64,000 nt of DNA from an uncultured Pseudomonadota bacterium (GTDB taxonomy: Bacteria; Pseudomonadota; Gammaproteobacteria; Steroidobacterales; Steroidobacteraceae). This document shows, one piece after another, positions 1-8,246 of this stretch. The stretch is from positions 124,001-188,000 of the forward strand of contig CAIRLC010000007.1 of NCBI GenBank assembly GCA_903879335.1. Direction: 5' to 3'. The notes below the pieces were generated by a model. It made no database searches, was not told the DNA's origin, and saw only the letters and a list, made by a program, of their open reading frames with translations. Position 1 is the stretch's first letter. Every line of letters begins with the position of its first letter. Made by a program: the position numbers and the translations under genes.

Positions 1-474
1 GAACGCCGCAACCAACAAAGGTTGGATCGATTCAATGCGGAGGCCGTTGGTCACCAAGACCTGCAGAGCTTCAATCAATTCTGCCGGCATACACGAAACG
101 AGCGTATCGTGGCCAGGCGGGCTATCTTCCAGCGCAATTCGCCAGCTCTCGATGTCGGTGCCAAACAGGTCGGTCAGCACGAATCGTGCGTGCGCTTCTT
201 TCGCAGCGAAAGCTAAGTTTTTGCCACTCCAGGGAACGACCGCGTATCTTGCGAATGAGTCATCGATCACGACATGGATCGGGGCATTCGCCCAACGAGC
301 ATCGTGCAGCACCGACTCGAGGCGCGAAGCGACAGCCATACCTTGCGCCGATTCAGTAAAAACAAAATTCTCAGCATCAATAACTGCCGCCTTCAACATC
401 CCACTCGTACGGACGAGCGCGATTTCCCGAGCCCCGACGAGGGCCAGAATGCGGTCACGCGAGAGCAGTGACAC
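1..474 (-). CDS. GspL/PilM-like type II secretion protein, N-terminal part (cut by window edge)
   Basis: This partial gene of 158 codons runs off the left edge of the window. I read it by translating the minus strand past the gspE stop. It opens with GTG and overlaps the end of gspE by 20 bp, which suggests translational coupling. The product begins VSLLSRDRILALVGAREIA and later contains HVVIDDSFARYAVVPW and ESIQPLLVAAF. It has no signal peptide and resembles the cytoplasmic actin-like fold of GspL/PilM proteins, which connect the secretion ATPase to the inner-membrane platform. The assignment rests mainly on position after gspG-F-E and on overall character, not on a diagnostic motif. A general fimbrial-assembly protein is the alternative. 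Confidence 0.55.
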   Translation of the reverse strand, partial: MSLLSRDRILALVGAREIALVRTSGMLKAAVIDAENFVFTESAQGMAVASRLESVLHDARWANAPIHVVIDDSFARYAVVPWSGKNLAFAAKEAHARFVLTDLFGTDIESWRIALEDSPPGHDTLVSCMPAELIEALQVLVTNGLRIESIQPLLVAAF

Positions 475-2149
475 GATTGGCCTCCAGTAGTGTAGTCATC
501 CCGTTCTTTACCAAATCAAGTGCCGCATTCCGGATGAGGCGCGATCCATGTTTCATGGCGAGTTCTTTCAGTTTCCGGGCGGGCGCTCGGGCAACGATAG
601 CCTCTCGCAACTCATCGTTCAGGACGAGGAGTTCTCCCACGGCGTATCGGCCCTTGTAGCCGGTACCGCGGCAATGCGAGCAACCTTTACCGGCACGGAA
701 TTTCCAGGACTGCACCTCTTCCAGCGTCAAGCCTGAATCAAGGATTGCGTCGTCATCGGGGCGCGCTGGCGCGGCGCAATGCTCGCACAGCACACGAACC
801 AACCGCTGGGCGAGGATCCCGTTAAGCGCCGACACGAAGGCATAGGCGTCGACCCCCATATGCGAAAATCGACCTAAGACGTCAAAGACGTTGTTCGCGT
901 GTACCGTGGTGAAGACAAGATGTCCGGTCAGTGCTGACTGAATCGCGATCTGAGCAGTCTCAGAGTCTCGAATTTCACCGACCATGATTTTGTCAGGATC
1001 GTGTCTTAATATGGATCTCAACCCGCGCGCGAAGGTCAGTCCTTTCTTTTCGTTGACTGGAATTTGCAGCACGCCAGGCAGCTGGTACTCGACAGGATCT
1101 TCAATAGTCACAATCTTGTCGTGACCTGTATTCGATTCGGTCAATGCCGCATACAGCGTGGTGGTCTTTCCGCTACCGGTAGGACCCGTTACCAGCAGCA
1201 TGCCATATGGCAATTGGGCGAGTCGTCGGAGTCTGAGGACGACTTCCGGGTCGAACCCGAGACCGTCAAGTCGCAAACCGTTCATTTCGTCAGTGAGGGT
1301 CTGCTTGTCCAGAATACGGAGTACCGCGTCTTCGCCATGGACGCTCGGAATCACGGATACACGAAAATCGATCGGACGACCCTTGAGTGCCAGTTTGAAG
1401 CGTCCGTCTTGCGGAACGCGTCGCTCGGCAATGTCGAGTTCGCTCATTACTTTGATACGCGAGATCACCTGCTCGCACAGATCGTTACCGCCAAGTGTTG
1501 CAACGTGTACCAGTACGCCGTCTACGCGATATCGAACTGCCAATCCACCTGGTCGGGTCTCAAGGTGAATATCACTCGCGCCGGCCTGCAGTGCGTCATA
1601 CACGGTCGAATGCACGAGCTTGACGACTGGACTCGTATCGGCGCTGATTGAGGCGAGCGATAGATTTTCAATATGCTCTTCGTCATCGGACTCTTCGGCA
1701 TCGCCGGAGGTCGTGGCAACGTCCATCGCCCGCGTATTTTGCGAGTGTCGAGCAATGTATGCGGTAATGTCGGCGTGAGGGCAGATGGCCCAAATGAGCG
1801 GATCATGTACTCGCATTTCGAGCCAGTTCCGCAAAGTCACATCAATGGGGTCTGCCGTAACAGCAACGAGCCCGTCCCTGCCATGCACCACGACACAGCC
1901 TCGGCCTGCTGCATCGGCTGGGCCGAAGACGTCGAATGCCGGTTCTAATGCCATTAATTCGTCGTCGGTGAATACTGTGTAACGCAACAGTTCACCGAGA
2001 TGGATCGCGACGTCGGCTGGGGACAACTTTAACTTCTCGGCCAGCGCGTCTACGGACAGTCCTCCATTTCCATCCTGTCCATTGGATCGCTGCGAGATAG
2101 CAGTGCGGATCAGATCGCGTGTCTGCTTCATGAGCTCACCGGTACTCAT
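455..2149 (-). CDS. gspE: Type II secretion ATPase GspE
   Basis: Cytoplasmic hexameric ATPase that powers pseudopilus assembly in type II secretion. The 564-residue protein has an N-terminal GspE/XpsE-type domain, then the ATPase core. Walker A is GPTGSGKTT at about residues 322-330, the Walker B/Asp-box region is KIMVGEIRDSETA, and a zinc tetracysteine motif is formed by LCEHC and GCSHCRGTG. The stretch DAEESDDEEHIEN around residues 150-162 is an acidic linker. The ATG overlaps the gspF stop by 4 bp (ATGA). PilB, the type IV pilus ATPase, is the main alternative, but the adjacent GspG-type pseudopilin favours type II secretion. Confidence 0.9.
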   Translation of the reverse strand: MSTGELMKQTRDLIRTAISQRSNGQDGNGGLSVDALAEKLKLSPADVAIHLGELLRYTVFTDDELMALEPAFDVFGPADAAGRGCVVVHGRDGLVAVTADPIDVTLRNWLEMRVHDPLIWAICPHADITAYIARHSQNTRAMDVATTSGDAEESDDEEHIENLSLASISADTSPVVKLVHSTVYDALQAGASDIHLETRPGGLAVRYRVDGVLVHVATLGGNDLCEQVISRIKVMSELDIAERRVPQDGRFKLALKGRPIDFRVSVIPSVHGEDAVLRILDKQTLTDEMNGLRLDGLGFDPEVVLRLRRLAQLPYGMLLVTGPTGSGKTTTLYAALTESNTGHDKIVTIEDPVEYQLPGVLQIPVNEKKGLTFARGLRSILRHDPDKIMVGEIRDSETAQIAIQSALTGHLVFTTVHANNVFDVLGRFSHMGVDAYAFVSALNGILAQRLVRVLCEHCAAPARPDDDAILDSGLTLEEVQSWKFRAGKGCSHCRGTGYKGRYAVGELLVLNDELREAIVARAPARKLKELAMKHGSRLIRNAALDLVKNGMTTLLEANRVTALA

Positions 2150-3327
2150 CGGATACTCCCGGCCAACTCAAAGATGGGGAAGTACATCAGTACGACCACT
2201 GCACCGATGACAAGACCGATGACTGTCATCATGGCTGGCTCAATTAAGCGGGTCGCGATATCGACCCAACGTGACATTTCTTCGTCATAAAAGGCGGCGA
2301 TACGTTCCATCATTTCGCCCATATTTCCGCTTTTTTCACCGACACGGAGCATACGTTCGGCAACCGGCGTCGTAAGTCCATAATTCGAAAGTGCTTCGGT
2401 CATCGATTGTCCTTCGCGGATCGCTCGGGTCGCGGTTTCCAGCTTCGGCTGGGAGTCGGCAGACAACAGGCCACGCGTCATTTCAAAGGCTGTTACGACT
2501 GGGATTCCCCCGCGTAAAAGCATGCCGGTCGTACGGTACAGCCGGGCCAGCTGGTAAATCTCTAATTGATAGCCGACCGTAGGGATCTTGGAAACCAACG
2601 CGGCAATTTTTGCTCGGAAAGCGGGCTTTAAGATTCCTCGGACTCCAAAGACCACAAACGCAATGAACGCGAAGAATACGGTCCAGCCGTGCGCTGCCAG
2701 CAATTTTCCCCAACTCATCAATAGCCGAGAAGCGAGCGGCAAATCTCCGCCTATGTCCTCATAGATCCCACTGAAGCGCGGCACGACGTAGCCAACGAGG
2801 AAGACAACCACCAGAATGCCGACGACAAACAACACTGCGGGATAAATAGAAGCGTTGATCAGTCGCTTTTTTAATAGATCAATTTGCTCTTGGTAGGTCA
2901 CATACCGTTTCAGTGATTCGGTAATGACGCCACTGCGCTCACTCGCGCGAACGGTCGCGACGTAGAGCGCGCTAAAGCTTGTGGGGTATTCTGCCAACGC
3001 GACAGAGAAGCTCACGCCCTCGTATAGCCGACGTCGTATTCCGTCAAATACTGCCCGGACGGCTTCGTCTCGTTCCTTTTCGGTCAACGCATCAAGCGCC
3101 TCGATCAGGGACAAACCGGCATCCAGCAATGCAATGAGCTCGTTGCTGAATTGGGTAAGGTTTAGGCGACTCTTTCTGAAACGCGCAATCTGAGATACCG
3201 GCTCGGCCGACAGCACGCGAGCGCCTCGGCCGGTAGCCTGCCGACGTGCGTCTGCCTCGTCCAAGGCATCATATTCTTGGACGACGACGTTTCGAGCGGC
3301 GTCAATCAATGTAATCCGGTATCTCAC
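2146..3327 (-). CDS. gspF: Type II secretion inner-membrane platform protein GspF
   Basis: Polytopic inner-membrane protein that works with GspE to extract and assemble pseudopilins. Length (393 aa) is typical. Two homologous T2SSF domains are visible, the first around FSNELIALLDAGLSLIEALD and the second around LARLYRTTGMLLRGGIPVV. Three hydrophobic segments are seen, near YPAVLFVVGILVVVFLVGYV, TVFFAFIAFVVFGV and the C-terminal MMTVIGLVIGAVVVLMYFPI. It lies 21 bp after gspG and overlaps gspE by 4 bp, so the three are one transcription unit. Confidence 0.9.
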   Translation of the reverse strand: MRYRITLIDAARNVVVQEYDALDEADARRQATGRGARVLSAEPVSQIARFRKSRLNLTQFSNELIALLDAGLSLIEALDALTEKERDEAVRAVFDGIRRRLYEGVSFSVALAEYPTSFSALYVATVRASERSGVITESLKRYVTYQEQIDLLKKRLINASIYPAVLFVVGILVVVFLVGYVVPRFSGIYEDIGGDLPLASRLLMSWGKLLAAHGWTVFFAFIAFVVFGVRGILKPAFRAKIAALVSKIPTVGYQLEIYQLARLYRTTGMLLRGGIPVVTAFEMTRGLLSADSQPKLETATRAIREGQSMTEALSNYGLTTPVAERMLRVGEKSGNMGEMMERIAAFYDEEMSRWVDIATRLIEPAMMTVIGLVIGAVVVLMYFPIFELAGSIR

Positions 3328-3348
3328 GATCTAGTCGTTCGCGTGATG

Positions 3349-3783
3349 TTAGTTGGACCAGTTCGTAATATCGGCATCTTCGCCGGTGCCGCCCGGACGG
3401 CCATCCTTGCCCAGCGATGACAGGTCGAAGTCACCGTGTTCGCCAGGGCTCACGTAAAGGTATGGCCGACCCCATGGGTCATTCGGGACGCCCTTCTTCA
3501 AGTACGGTCCAGACCACGTGCTGGCGTCGATGCCAGTCGGCGCGGCTTGTAGAGAGGCCAACCCCTCTTCGGTGGTTGGGTACCGGCCTACATCCAGTCG
3601 ATATTGATCCAAAGCCTTGTCGAGGGCGTCGACTTGAGCCTTGGCCACCTTAACCTGCGATTTTCCGACCTGTGCGAAGTACCTAGGGGCGACAAAGCCT
3701 GCAAGCAAGCCGATGATCACCATCACCACAAGCAATTCGAGCAGAGTAAAACCTGATTGATTTCGGGTCTTATGGATAAGCAT
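3349..3783 (-). CDS. gspG: Type II secretion major pseudopilin GspG
   Basis: Major pseudopilin of the type II secretion system. The 144-aa precursor has a short basic leader and a prepilin peptidase site SG/FTLLELLVVMVIIGLLAG, with Glu at mature position 5, followed by the hydrophobic assembly helix. The globular part has the GspG signature LDVGRYPTTEEGLASL and ends with an acidic GEDADITNW calcium-site region. A GGAG ribosome-binding site lies before the ATG. It is the first gene of the unit as transcribed, followed by gspF, gspE and the GspL-like gene. Confidence 0.92.
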   Translation of the reverse strand: MLIHKTRNQSGFTLLELLVVMVIIGLLAGFVAPRYFAQVGKSQVKVAKAQVDALDKALDQYRLDVGRYPTTEEGLASLQAAPTGIDASTWSGPYLKKGVPNDPWGRPYLYVSPGEHGDFDLSSLGKDGRPGGTGEDADITNWSN

Positions 3784-3807
3784 GGACGGACTCCAGACAG
3801 CAAACCT

Positions 3808-3840
3808 CCGCCTGTCGAGCGATTCACGCTGAACAGGCGG
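3808..3840. repeat. Inverted repeat in the gspG leader region
   Basis: CCGCCTGT at 3808-3815 is the exact reverse complement of ACAGGCGG at 3833-3840, with a 17-nt loop. It lies 25-57 bp upstream of the gspG start, where it would form a hairpin in the mRNA leader or act as an operator. No T tract follows it on either strand, so a simple terminator is unlikely. Confidence 0.4.
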
Positions 3841-3946
3841 GCTGATCTGACGCGGGATACGGCGACCCGAAGCCCGGGAGATAGGGTTCCGGGATTGGGG
3901 CTGTTCCGAGTCAGGGGTCCATCCTAGCAGTTGGACATAATCCGAC

Positions 3947-3962
3947 CGTGACGAAAGTCACG
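3947..3962. repeat. Short palindrome CGTGAC-gaaa-GTCACG after the kinase gene
   Basis: Perfect 6-bp arms separated by 4 nt, directly after the histidine kinase stop and about 165 bp before gspG. It may be a weak terminator hairpin for the kinase (no T tract) or a regulator site. The sequence does not decide between these. Confidence 0.3.
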
Positions 3963-3967
3963 ATTCG

Positions 3968-5716
3968 TCAATGGGGCCGAACGCCCTCATTCATAAGGCC
4001 GGCAGGTTCCAATGGCCAAGTCAGACGAACTTCTGTGCCACAGCCGGGTTCGGAGGTGACCTGAAAGGCGCCACCAAAATGAGACGTGCGCTCCCGAAGG
4101 CCTCGCATACCGCGGGAATCAGAGACATGAGCGACATTTACGCCAGGCTCAACGCGCTCCGGCATACCTCTGCCATTATCGCGTACCGTCACTTGTAAGC
4201 AGTTTTGTTCAATTTCGATGCCGACATAGACTTTGTCCGCAGCGGCGTGCCGGGCGACGTTGTTCAGCAATTCCTGGATGGTTCTGAACAAGTCCGTGCT
4301 AATGGCGTCCGGGACATCGCTATCTTCAACATCAATTTCGGCGGTCAGTTGAATTGCCTTGTAAATCGCCGACCATTCCCGGCAGAAGTAGCGAACGGCC
4401 GACGCCGCCCCGAGGTCATCGAGGATTGTCGGTCGCAGATTCATAGAAATATGCCGGACCTCTCGAAGGAGATCGCCGACTCGGCCAGCAATACGCTCCA
4501 GACTGGCATGGGCATCAGCCTTGCGGTCTCGGTCAACCAGGGCTGCAGCGTGTTCCAACGAGAACTTAATCGCTGTCAGTGACTGACCGACAGAATCGTG
4601 TAAATCCAAGGCGATCCGTTTGCGCTCCAATTCCTGCGCTTCGATCAGTTGGTTGGAAAGCTTGGCGAGATTTTCACGGGAGCGAGCGAGCGAAGCCGAG
4701 GTCACCTTGTGTCGCTCAATGGCTTCACGCAGCTTTTCGTTCGAGTGTTGCAGCTCAGCGGTACGCTCGACGATGCGCGCCTCCAGATGCTCGTTCAGCG
4801 CCGTAATCCGGCGGCCGGCTGCATTTAGTTCCGTCACATCCGACACGATACAAGAGATCCGCGGGCGAATATTGGCTGTTCCGGCGGCCGGCGCCACCGA
4901 GCGCAATTCAAACTTAAGAACACGAGACGCAGGCTCCGAGCTCCACTCAAACGTGGCCGCTTTGCCGCTAACTATCTGATTTAATGAATTTTTAAGCGCT
5001 CCTCGCAACATGCATGGCGCGTGTTCGCAGGCGGGATGCAGCAAGTCATGAAGCGCTCGACCACGGATTCGATCCACTGGGTGTCCGGTCCAACGGGTCA
5101 GTGCCTGACTCGCACGCACAACCTGTCCCTCGTGATCAAGGAGCGCGGCCACCACCTCCGCAGCGTCGACGACGGACTCCCATTCCATTTTGGCGGTGTA
5201 AATCTGAGACAGGACCGTCTCACGCGACGAGTCGTCCGCAAACATACGGGTCGTACCCGAGACCATGCGTCGCGAAAGATCGACCGCCATTCTCATCGAG
5301 TCCAGAGGAATCGCCGCGTCGGGAACCAGCAACAGAAAGACGTGCGAGGGAGCGCCGTCCGCCGGCACGGCGGCACAAGCGGCATGACACGCAGTGATTG
5401 GCATACCCTGTTCACTCGAGACAGGCGCAGCGCTCATTGCCTTACGGATGTGGACGCGGTTTACGTGCTTCATCGCGTCAGCGAGCAGCTTAATCTCGTA
5501 CAGCTTCACCGCGCGCATGGCCCAAGCGGCGGGCACATTTGTTCCGGTCACGATGCGAGCAGTATCTGATCCCTCAGGGATTTCGAACACCATGCACGAC
5601 GCACCAGGAAAAATCTTAGCAAGGGTTTCGCTCATGGCTGAAGCGACGTCCCGGATCGACTTGGCAGAGCCTAGAGCTTCCTCGAATCCGCGCAAAAGTG
5701 GCAGTGTAGTCAGCAT
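3968..5716 (-). CDS. NarX/UhpB-class sensor histidine kinase (HisKA_3)
   Basis: Sensor kinase of 582 aa. I chose the ATG at 5716, preceded by a GGGGGG ribosome-binding stretch, over a TTG 24 codons upstream. Residues 1-160 look GAF-like, a PAS domain covers about 175-295, and a coiled coil (LEARIVERTAEL) about 300-365. The HisKA_3 block contains ALDLHDSVGQ with the phosphoacceptor His near 373. A HATPase_c domain follows, with LLNNVARHA, DNGRGMP and RGMRGLRERT. No membrane segment is seen, so it is probably soluble. The likely partner is the NarL-type regulator at 6742-7434, one gene away on the opposite strand. The signal sensed is unknown. Confidence 0.85.
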   Translation of the reverse strand: MLTTLPLLRGFEEALGSAKSIRDVASAMSETLAKIFPGASCMVFEIPEGSDTARIVTGTNVPAAWAMRAVKLYEIKLLADAMKHVNRVHIRKAMSAAPVSSEQGMPITACHAACAAVPADGAPSHVFLLLVPDAAIPLDSMRMAVDLSRRMVSGTTRMFADDSSRETVLSQIYTAKMEWESVVDAAEVVAALLDHEGQVVRASQALTRWTGHPVDRIRGRALHDLLHPACEHAPCMLRGALKNSLNQIVSGKAATFEWSSEPASRVLKFELRSVAPAAGTANIRPRISCIVSDVTELNAAGRRITALNEHLEARIVERTAELQHSNEKLREAIERHKVTSASLARSRENLAKLSNQLIEAQELERKRIALDLHDSVGQSLTAIKFSLEHAAALVDRDRKADAHASLERIAGRVGDLLREVRHISMNLRPTILDDLGAASAVRYFCREWSAIYKAIQLTAEIDVEDSDVPDAISTDLFRTIQELLNNVARHAAADKVYVGIEIEQNCLQVTVRDNGRGMPERVEPGVNVAHVSDSRGMRGLRERTSHFGGAFQVTSEPGCGTEVRLTWPLEPAGLMNEGVRPH

Positions 5717-5846
5717 AAATCCCCCCGGCGCCTCGGTTGCAAACGCCGAGTCATGCCCTGTGAAGAGAGTATCAACTGTACTGAACAATCAAAGTGGCAG
5801 GAGCACCTAGACGTGGCGAGGGTAAACCCTACCCACTGCCGAACGT

Positions 5847-6482
5847 TCACGAGGCGACCTGAGCCAGATACTTACGATAAAGGCGCAGTACGGTGGGGAC
5901 ATAAGCCCGCGTTTCCGGATATGGCGGGATACGCCGACCATATCGCTCAACGGCCTCCTCGCCAGCGTTATAGGCCGCGAGCGTGAGCGTCAGATCATTG
6001 TTATAGCGACGCAACAGGTCACTCAGGTAATGAGCGCCGCCTTCAATATTGTCGGCCGGGTCAAAGGGATTTAAGACGCCATAGCGTCGCGACGTGTCCG
6101 GGTGTAACTGCATCAAGCCTTGCGCACCAGCTCGAGATACGGCCTGCACATTAAAGGCCGACTCTGCAGCAATCACGGCGCGCAGCAAAGCGGGATGCAC
6201 CGAACGGCGTCGAGCGGTCTGATCAATTAAGCCGGACAGGGCCGCTTCGCGCTGCCGCCAACTCTCTTGAACGATCGGGGCGCCTGGATTGGTCGCAGCC
6301 ACTTGGGCTTGAGCCTGCTTTTGGAACAGCACATAGCGCGGGTCATCCGGCACATTGCTGAAATGAGTGACGCCACCATCATCGACAAAACTGTAAATAT
6401 CTGCGCGGCACTGGCCGCCGAGCAACAGCGCCAGCGCCAGAAGCAGAAATTGGAAAGGCGATGCGACGGATACGCGAAACAT
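5847..6482 (-). CDS. Lytic transglycosylase (SLT/MltE-like) with DUF4124 domain
   Basis: Peptidoglycan lytic transglycosylase acting in the periplasm. From the chosen ATG (6482) the 211-aa product starts with a signal peptide (MFRVSVASPFQFLLLALALL, cleavage after QCRA). A DUF4124-like segment DIYSFVDDGGVTHFSN follows, then the SLT domain with the catalytic Glu in AVIAAESAFN and the motifs GAQGLMQLHPDT and LTLAAYNAGEEAV. An ATG 34 codons upstream (6584) is possible but would put a long extension before the signal peptide. It lies between the kinase and the divergent response regulator. Confidence 0.85.
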   Translation of the reverse strand: MFRVSVASPFQFLLLALALLLGGQCRADIYSFVDDGGVTHFSNVPDDPRYVLFQKQAQAQVAATNPGAPIVQESWRQREAALSGLIDQTARRRSVHPALLRAVIAAESAFNVQAVSRAGAQGLMQLHPDTSRRYGVLNPFDPADNIEGGAHYLSDLLRRYNNDLTLTLAAYNAGEEAVERYGRRIPPYPETRAYVPTVLRLYRKYLAQVAS

Positions 6483-6741
6483 ACGGGTCCAGCAGAGTCG
6501 GACGGAGGATTTAGACCGGATTAGGTTAACGCGCGCGCAATCGCGGTCACTATCGATTGAACGGAAATGAGACTGGCTTCTCATTTTCAGTAATTCCTAC
6601 TTATGCCTCTTCCGCGCGCGAGCGATACTGGCACCGTAATCCAATGTGAGCGAAAGGCTCTCAGAGGAAAAATCAGCAGCGACAGATTCGCATCGGTTGG
6701 AGCGCTCCACATCAGATGTCTATCTTCTCAAGGATTGCCAT

Positions 6742-7434
6742 ATGAGCGTTGAAACGTCCGTCACAGATGAAAAGATAAAGATTTTCATTGTTGACGATCA
6801 CGCTATTGTCCGCGAAGGATTGCACGCACTACTTTCCTTGGAGGCGAACTTCGAGGTCGTGGGTGATGCGGCTGATATCAATGAAGCGATTTCAAAAACG
6901 CCAGCGCTTGGACCAGATCTAATCATTACGGACCTATCAATGCCCGGCGTGACAGGCGTATCCGGAATTGCCGCACTGCGCGAACACAATCCAACGGCGA
7001 AGATTGCCGTTCTCACCGTGCACAACACCCCCGAATACATTCGAGCATCCATTGGCGCAGGTGCTGACGGGTACATCGTCAAAGACTCCTCGCGAAGTGA
7101 GTTGCTACGCTCTTTGCAGCAAGTATTGCGTGATAAGGTCCACCTCTGTGCTCGTTCATCACAGCAGTTTGTTCAAACTACTTTGAGTCGGCATAAGTCA
7201 GCGACCGATGAGACCGAAGAGACTGTCACTCTTCGTGAAAAAGAAATCTTAACCATGGTCGCGCGGGGTCAGTCCAATAAGATGATAGCCCGATCTCTTT
7301 GCCGCAGCATCAAGACCGTCGAAAAGCATCGCGCGAATCTGATGCGAAAACTGGACCTTCATAACGTCGCTGATGTCACCCGATACGCGATGCAAAATGG
7401 TCTCATGACGGACACTCCGCGCCAGAATTCATAG
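6742..7434 (+). CDS. NarL/FixJ-family response regulator
   Basis: DNA-binding response regulator of 230 aa. The start at 6742 follows an AAGGA ribosome-binding site with 7-nt spacing. The longer in-frame start at 6646 adds a poorly conserved tail. The receiver domain has the acidic pair in FIVDDHAIVREG, the phosphoacceptor Asp near residue 64 in IITDLSMPG, Thr in LTVH and Lys in YIVKD. The C-terminal LuxR-type helix-turn-helix reads LREKEILTMVARGQSNKMIA and KTVEKHRANLMRKL. It is divergent from the transglycosylase and close to the HisKA_3 kinase, its probable phosphodonor. Confidence 0.9.
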   Translation: MSVETSVTDEKIKIFIVDDHAIVREGLHALLSLEANFEVVGDAADINEAISKTPALGPDLIITDLSMPGVTGVSGIAALREHNPTAKIAVLTVHNTPEYIRASIGAGADGYIVKDSSRSELLRSLQQVLRDKVHLCARSSQQFVQTTLSRHKSATDETEETVTLREKEILTMVARGQSNKMIARSLCRSIKTVEKHRANLMRKLDLHNVADVTRYAMQNGLMTDTPRQNS

Positions 7435-7438
7435 GGCA

Positions 7439-7457
7439 GGGTAGCGGTCAGCTACCC
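7439..7457. terminator. Hairpin between the convergent response regulator and trpA
   Basis: GGGTAGC at 7439-7445 pairs with GCTACCC at 7451-7457 across a 5-nt loop, spanning the trpA stop codon. It sits where transcription from both sides must end, and could act as a bidirectional terminator. No long T tract follows on either strand. Confidence 0.45.
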
Positions 7458-8246
7458 TCTCAAACCGAGGATAAAGGGCACGGGGTCTTCGCCCCGTTCG
7501 AGCACTTCAACAAGCGCCGAGCCTACGACTACACCTTGGACCACCGGCGCCAACAAGCGGACCTGCTCGGCCGAACGGATACCGAATCCCGCGCATACCG
7601 GGATTGACGAGAGCTGGCGCACGCGCTGAAGGTATTCCGTAACTTCCGTGGGCACCGCGACCTGCTTACCCGTCGTTCCAGTCATCGTGACTGCATAGAT
7701 AAAGCCACGCGCTTCTCGGCAGAGCATGGCGAGTCGCTCATGGGGAGTGACGGGGGTGACCATCTGCACGAGCCCTATGCCTACCGCTTCCAATGCCGCG
7801 CGCATCTCGTGGGATTCTTCGTACGGCAAGTCGGGGACAATAAATCCTGCAACGCCAGCATCGCGAGCGGCGGCCGGCAACCGGTCTATGCCAAACGCGA
7901 GCAGCGGGTTGAGATAACTCATCAACAAAAGAGGCGCTTTAGGTCGCGCCGCCAGTCCGCGGAGTGACTCCAGAATCCATGCCAGCGAAACGCCGCCGAC
8001 GAGCGCTTGGTGGCTTGCGCGCTGAATGGTCATGCCATCAGCCATCGGATCCGTAAACGGCACGCCGATTTCAAGAACATCAGCCGTATTGGCTATGCGA
8101 ACAAGCTCCTCCAGGAACTTCTCCTTCGTTGGAAAACCGGCCGTCATAAAACCCACAATTGCCGTTTCCCCGCGCGCATTCGCGGCAAGAATTGCATCGC
8201 CAATCGTTTCATGACCGAGGCGAGTTGTATTCACAGTGGTCATCAC
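7452..8246 (-). CDS. trpA: Tryptophan synthase alpha chain
   Basis: Cleaves indole-3-glycerol phosphate to indole and glyceraldehyde 3-phosphate inside the TrpA2B2 complex. Length (264 aa) is normal. The catalytic Glu is in VLEIGVPFTDPMADG, where the same segment supplies the catalytic Asp, and VPDLPYEE is the usual substrate-loop region. The phosphate-binding end CAGFGIRS and VVVGSALVE is intact. The ATG overlaps the trpB stop by 4 bp, as expected for translational coupling of the two subunits. It is the last gene of the trp operon and ends in TAG. Confidence 0.95.
   Translation of the reverse strand: MMTTVNTTRLGHETIGDAILAANARGETAIVGFMTAGFPTKEKFLEELVRIANTADVLEIGVPFTDPMADGMTIQRASHQALVGGVSLAWILESLRGLAARPKAPLLLMSYLNPLLAFGIDRLPAAARDAGVAGFIVPDLPYEESHEMRAALEAVGIGLVQMVTPVTPHERLAMLCREARGFIYAVTMTGTTGKQVAVPTEVTEYLQRVRQLSSIPVCAGFGIRSAEQVRLLAPVVQGVVVGSALVEVLERGEDPVPFILGLRG

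Noticed and set aside
35-490. Plus-strand frame of 151 codons antisense to the gspL-like gene
   Set aside because: Composition is unlike a real protein, and the minus-strand frame continues the secretion operon.
1064-1651. Plus-strand frame of 195 codons inside gspE
   Set aside because: Shadow of the strongly conserved gspE; no ribosome-binding site and no recognisable motif.
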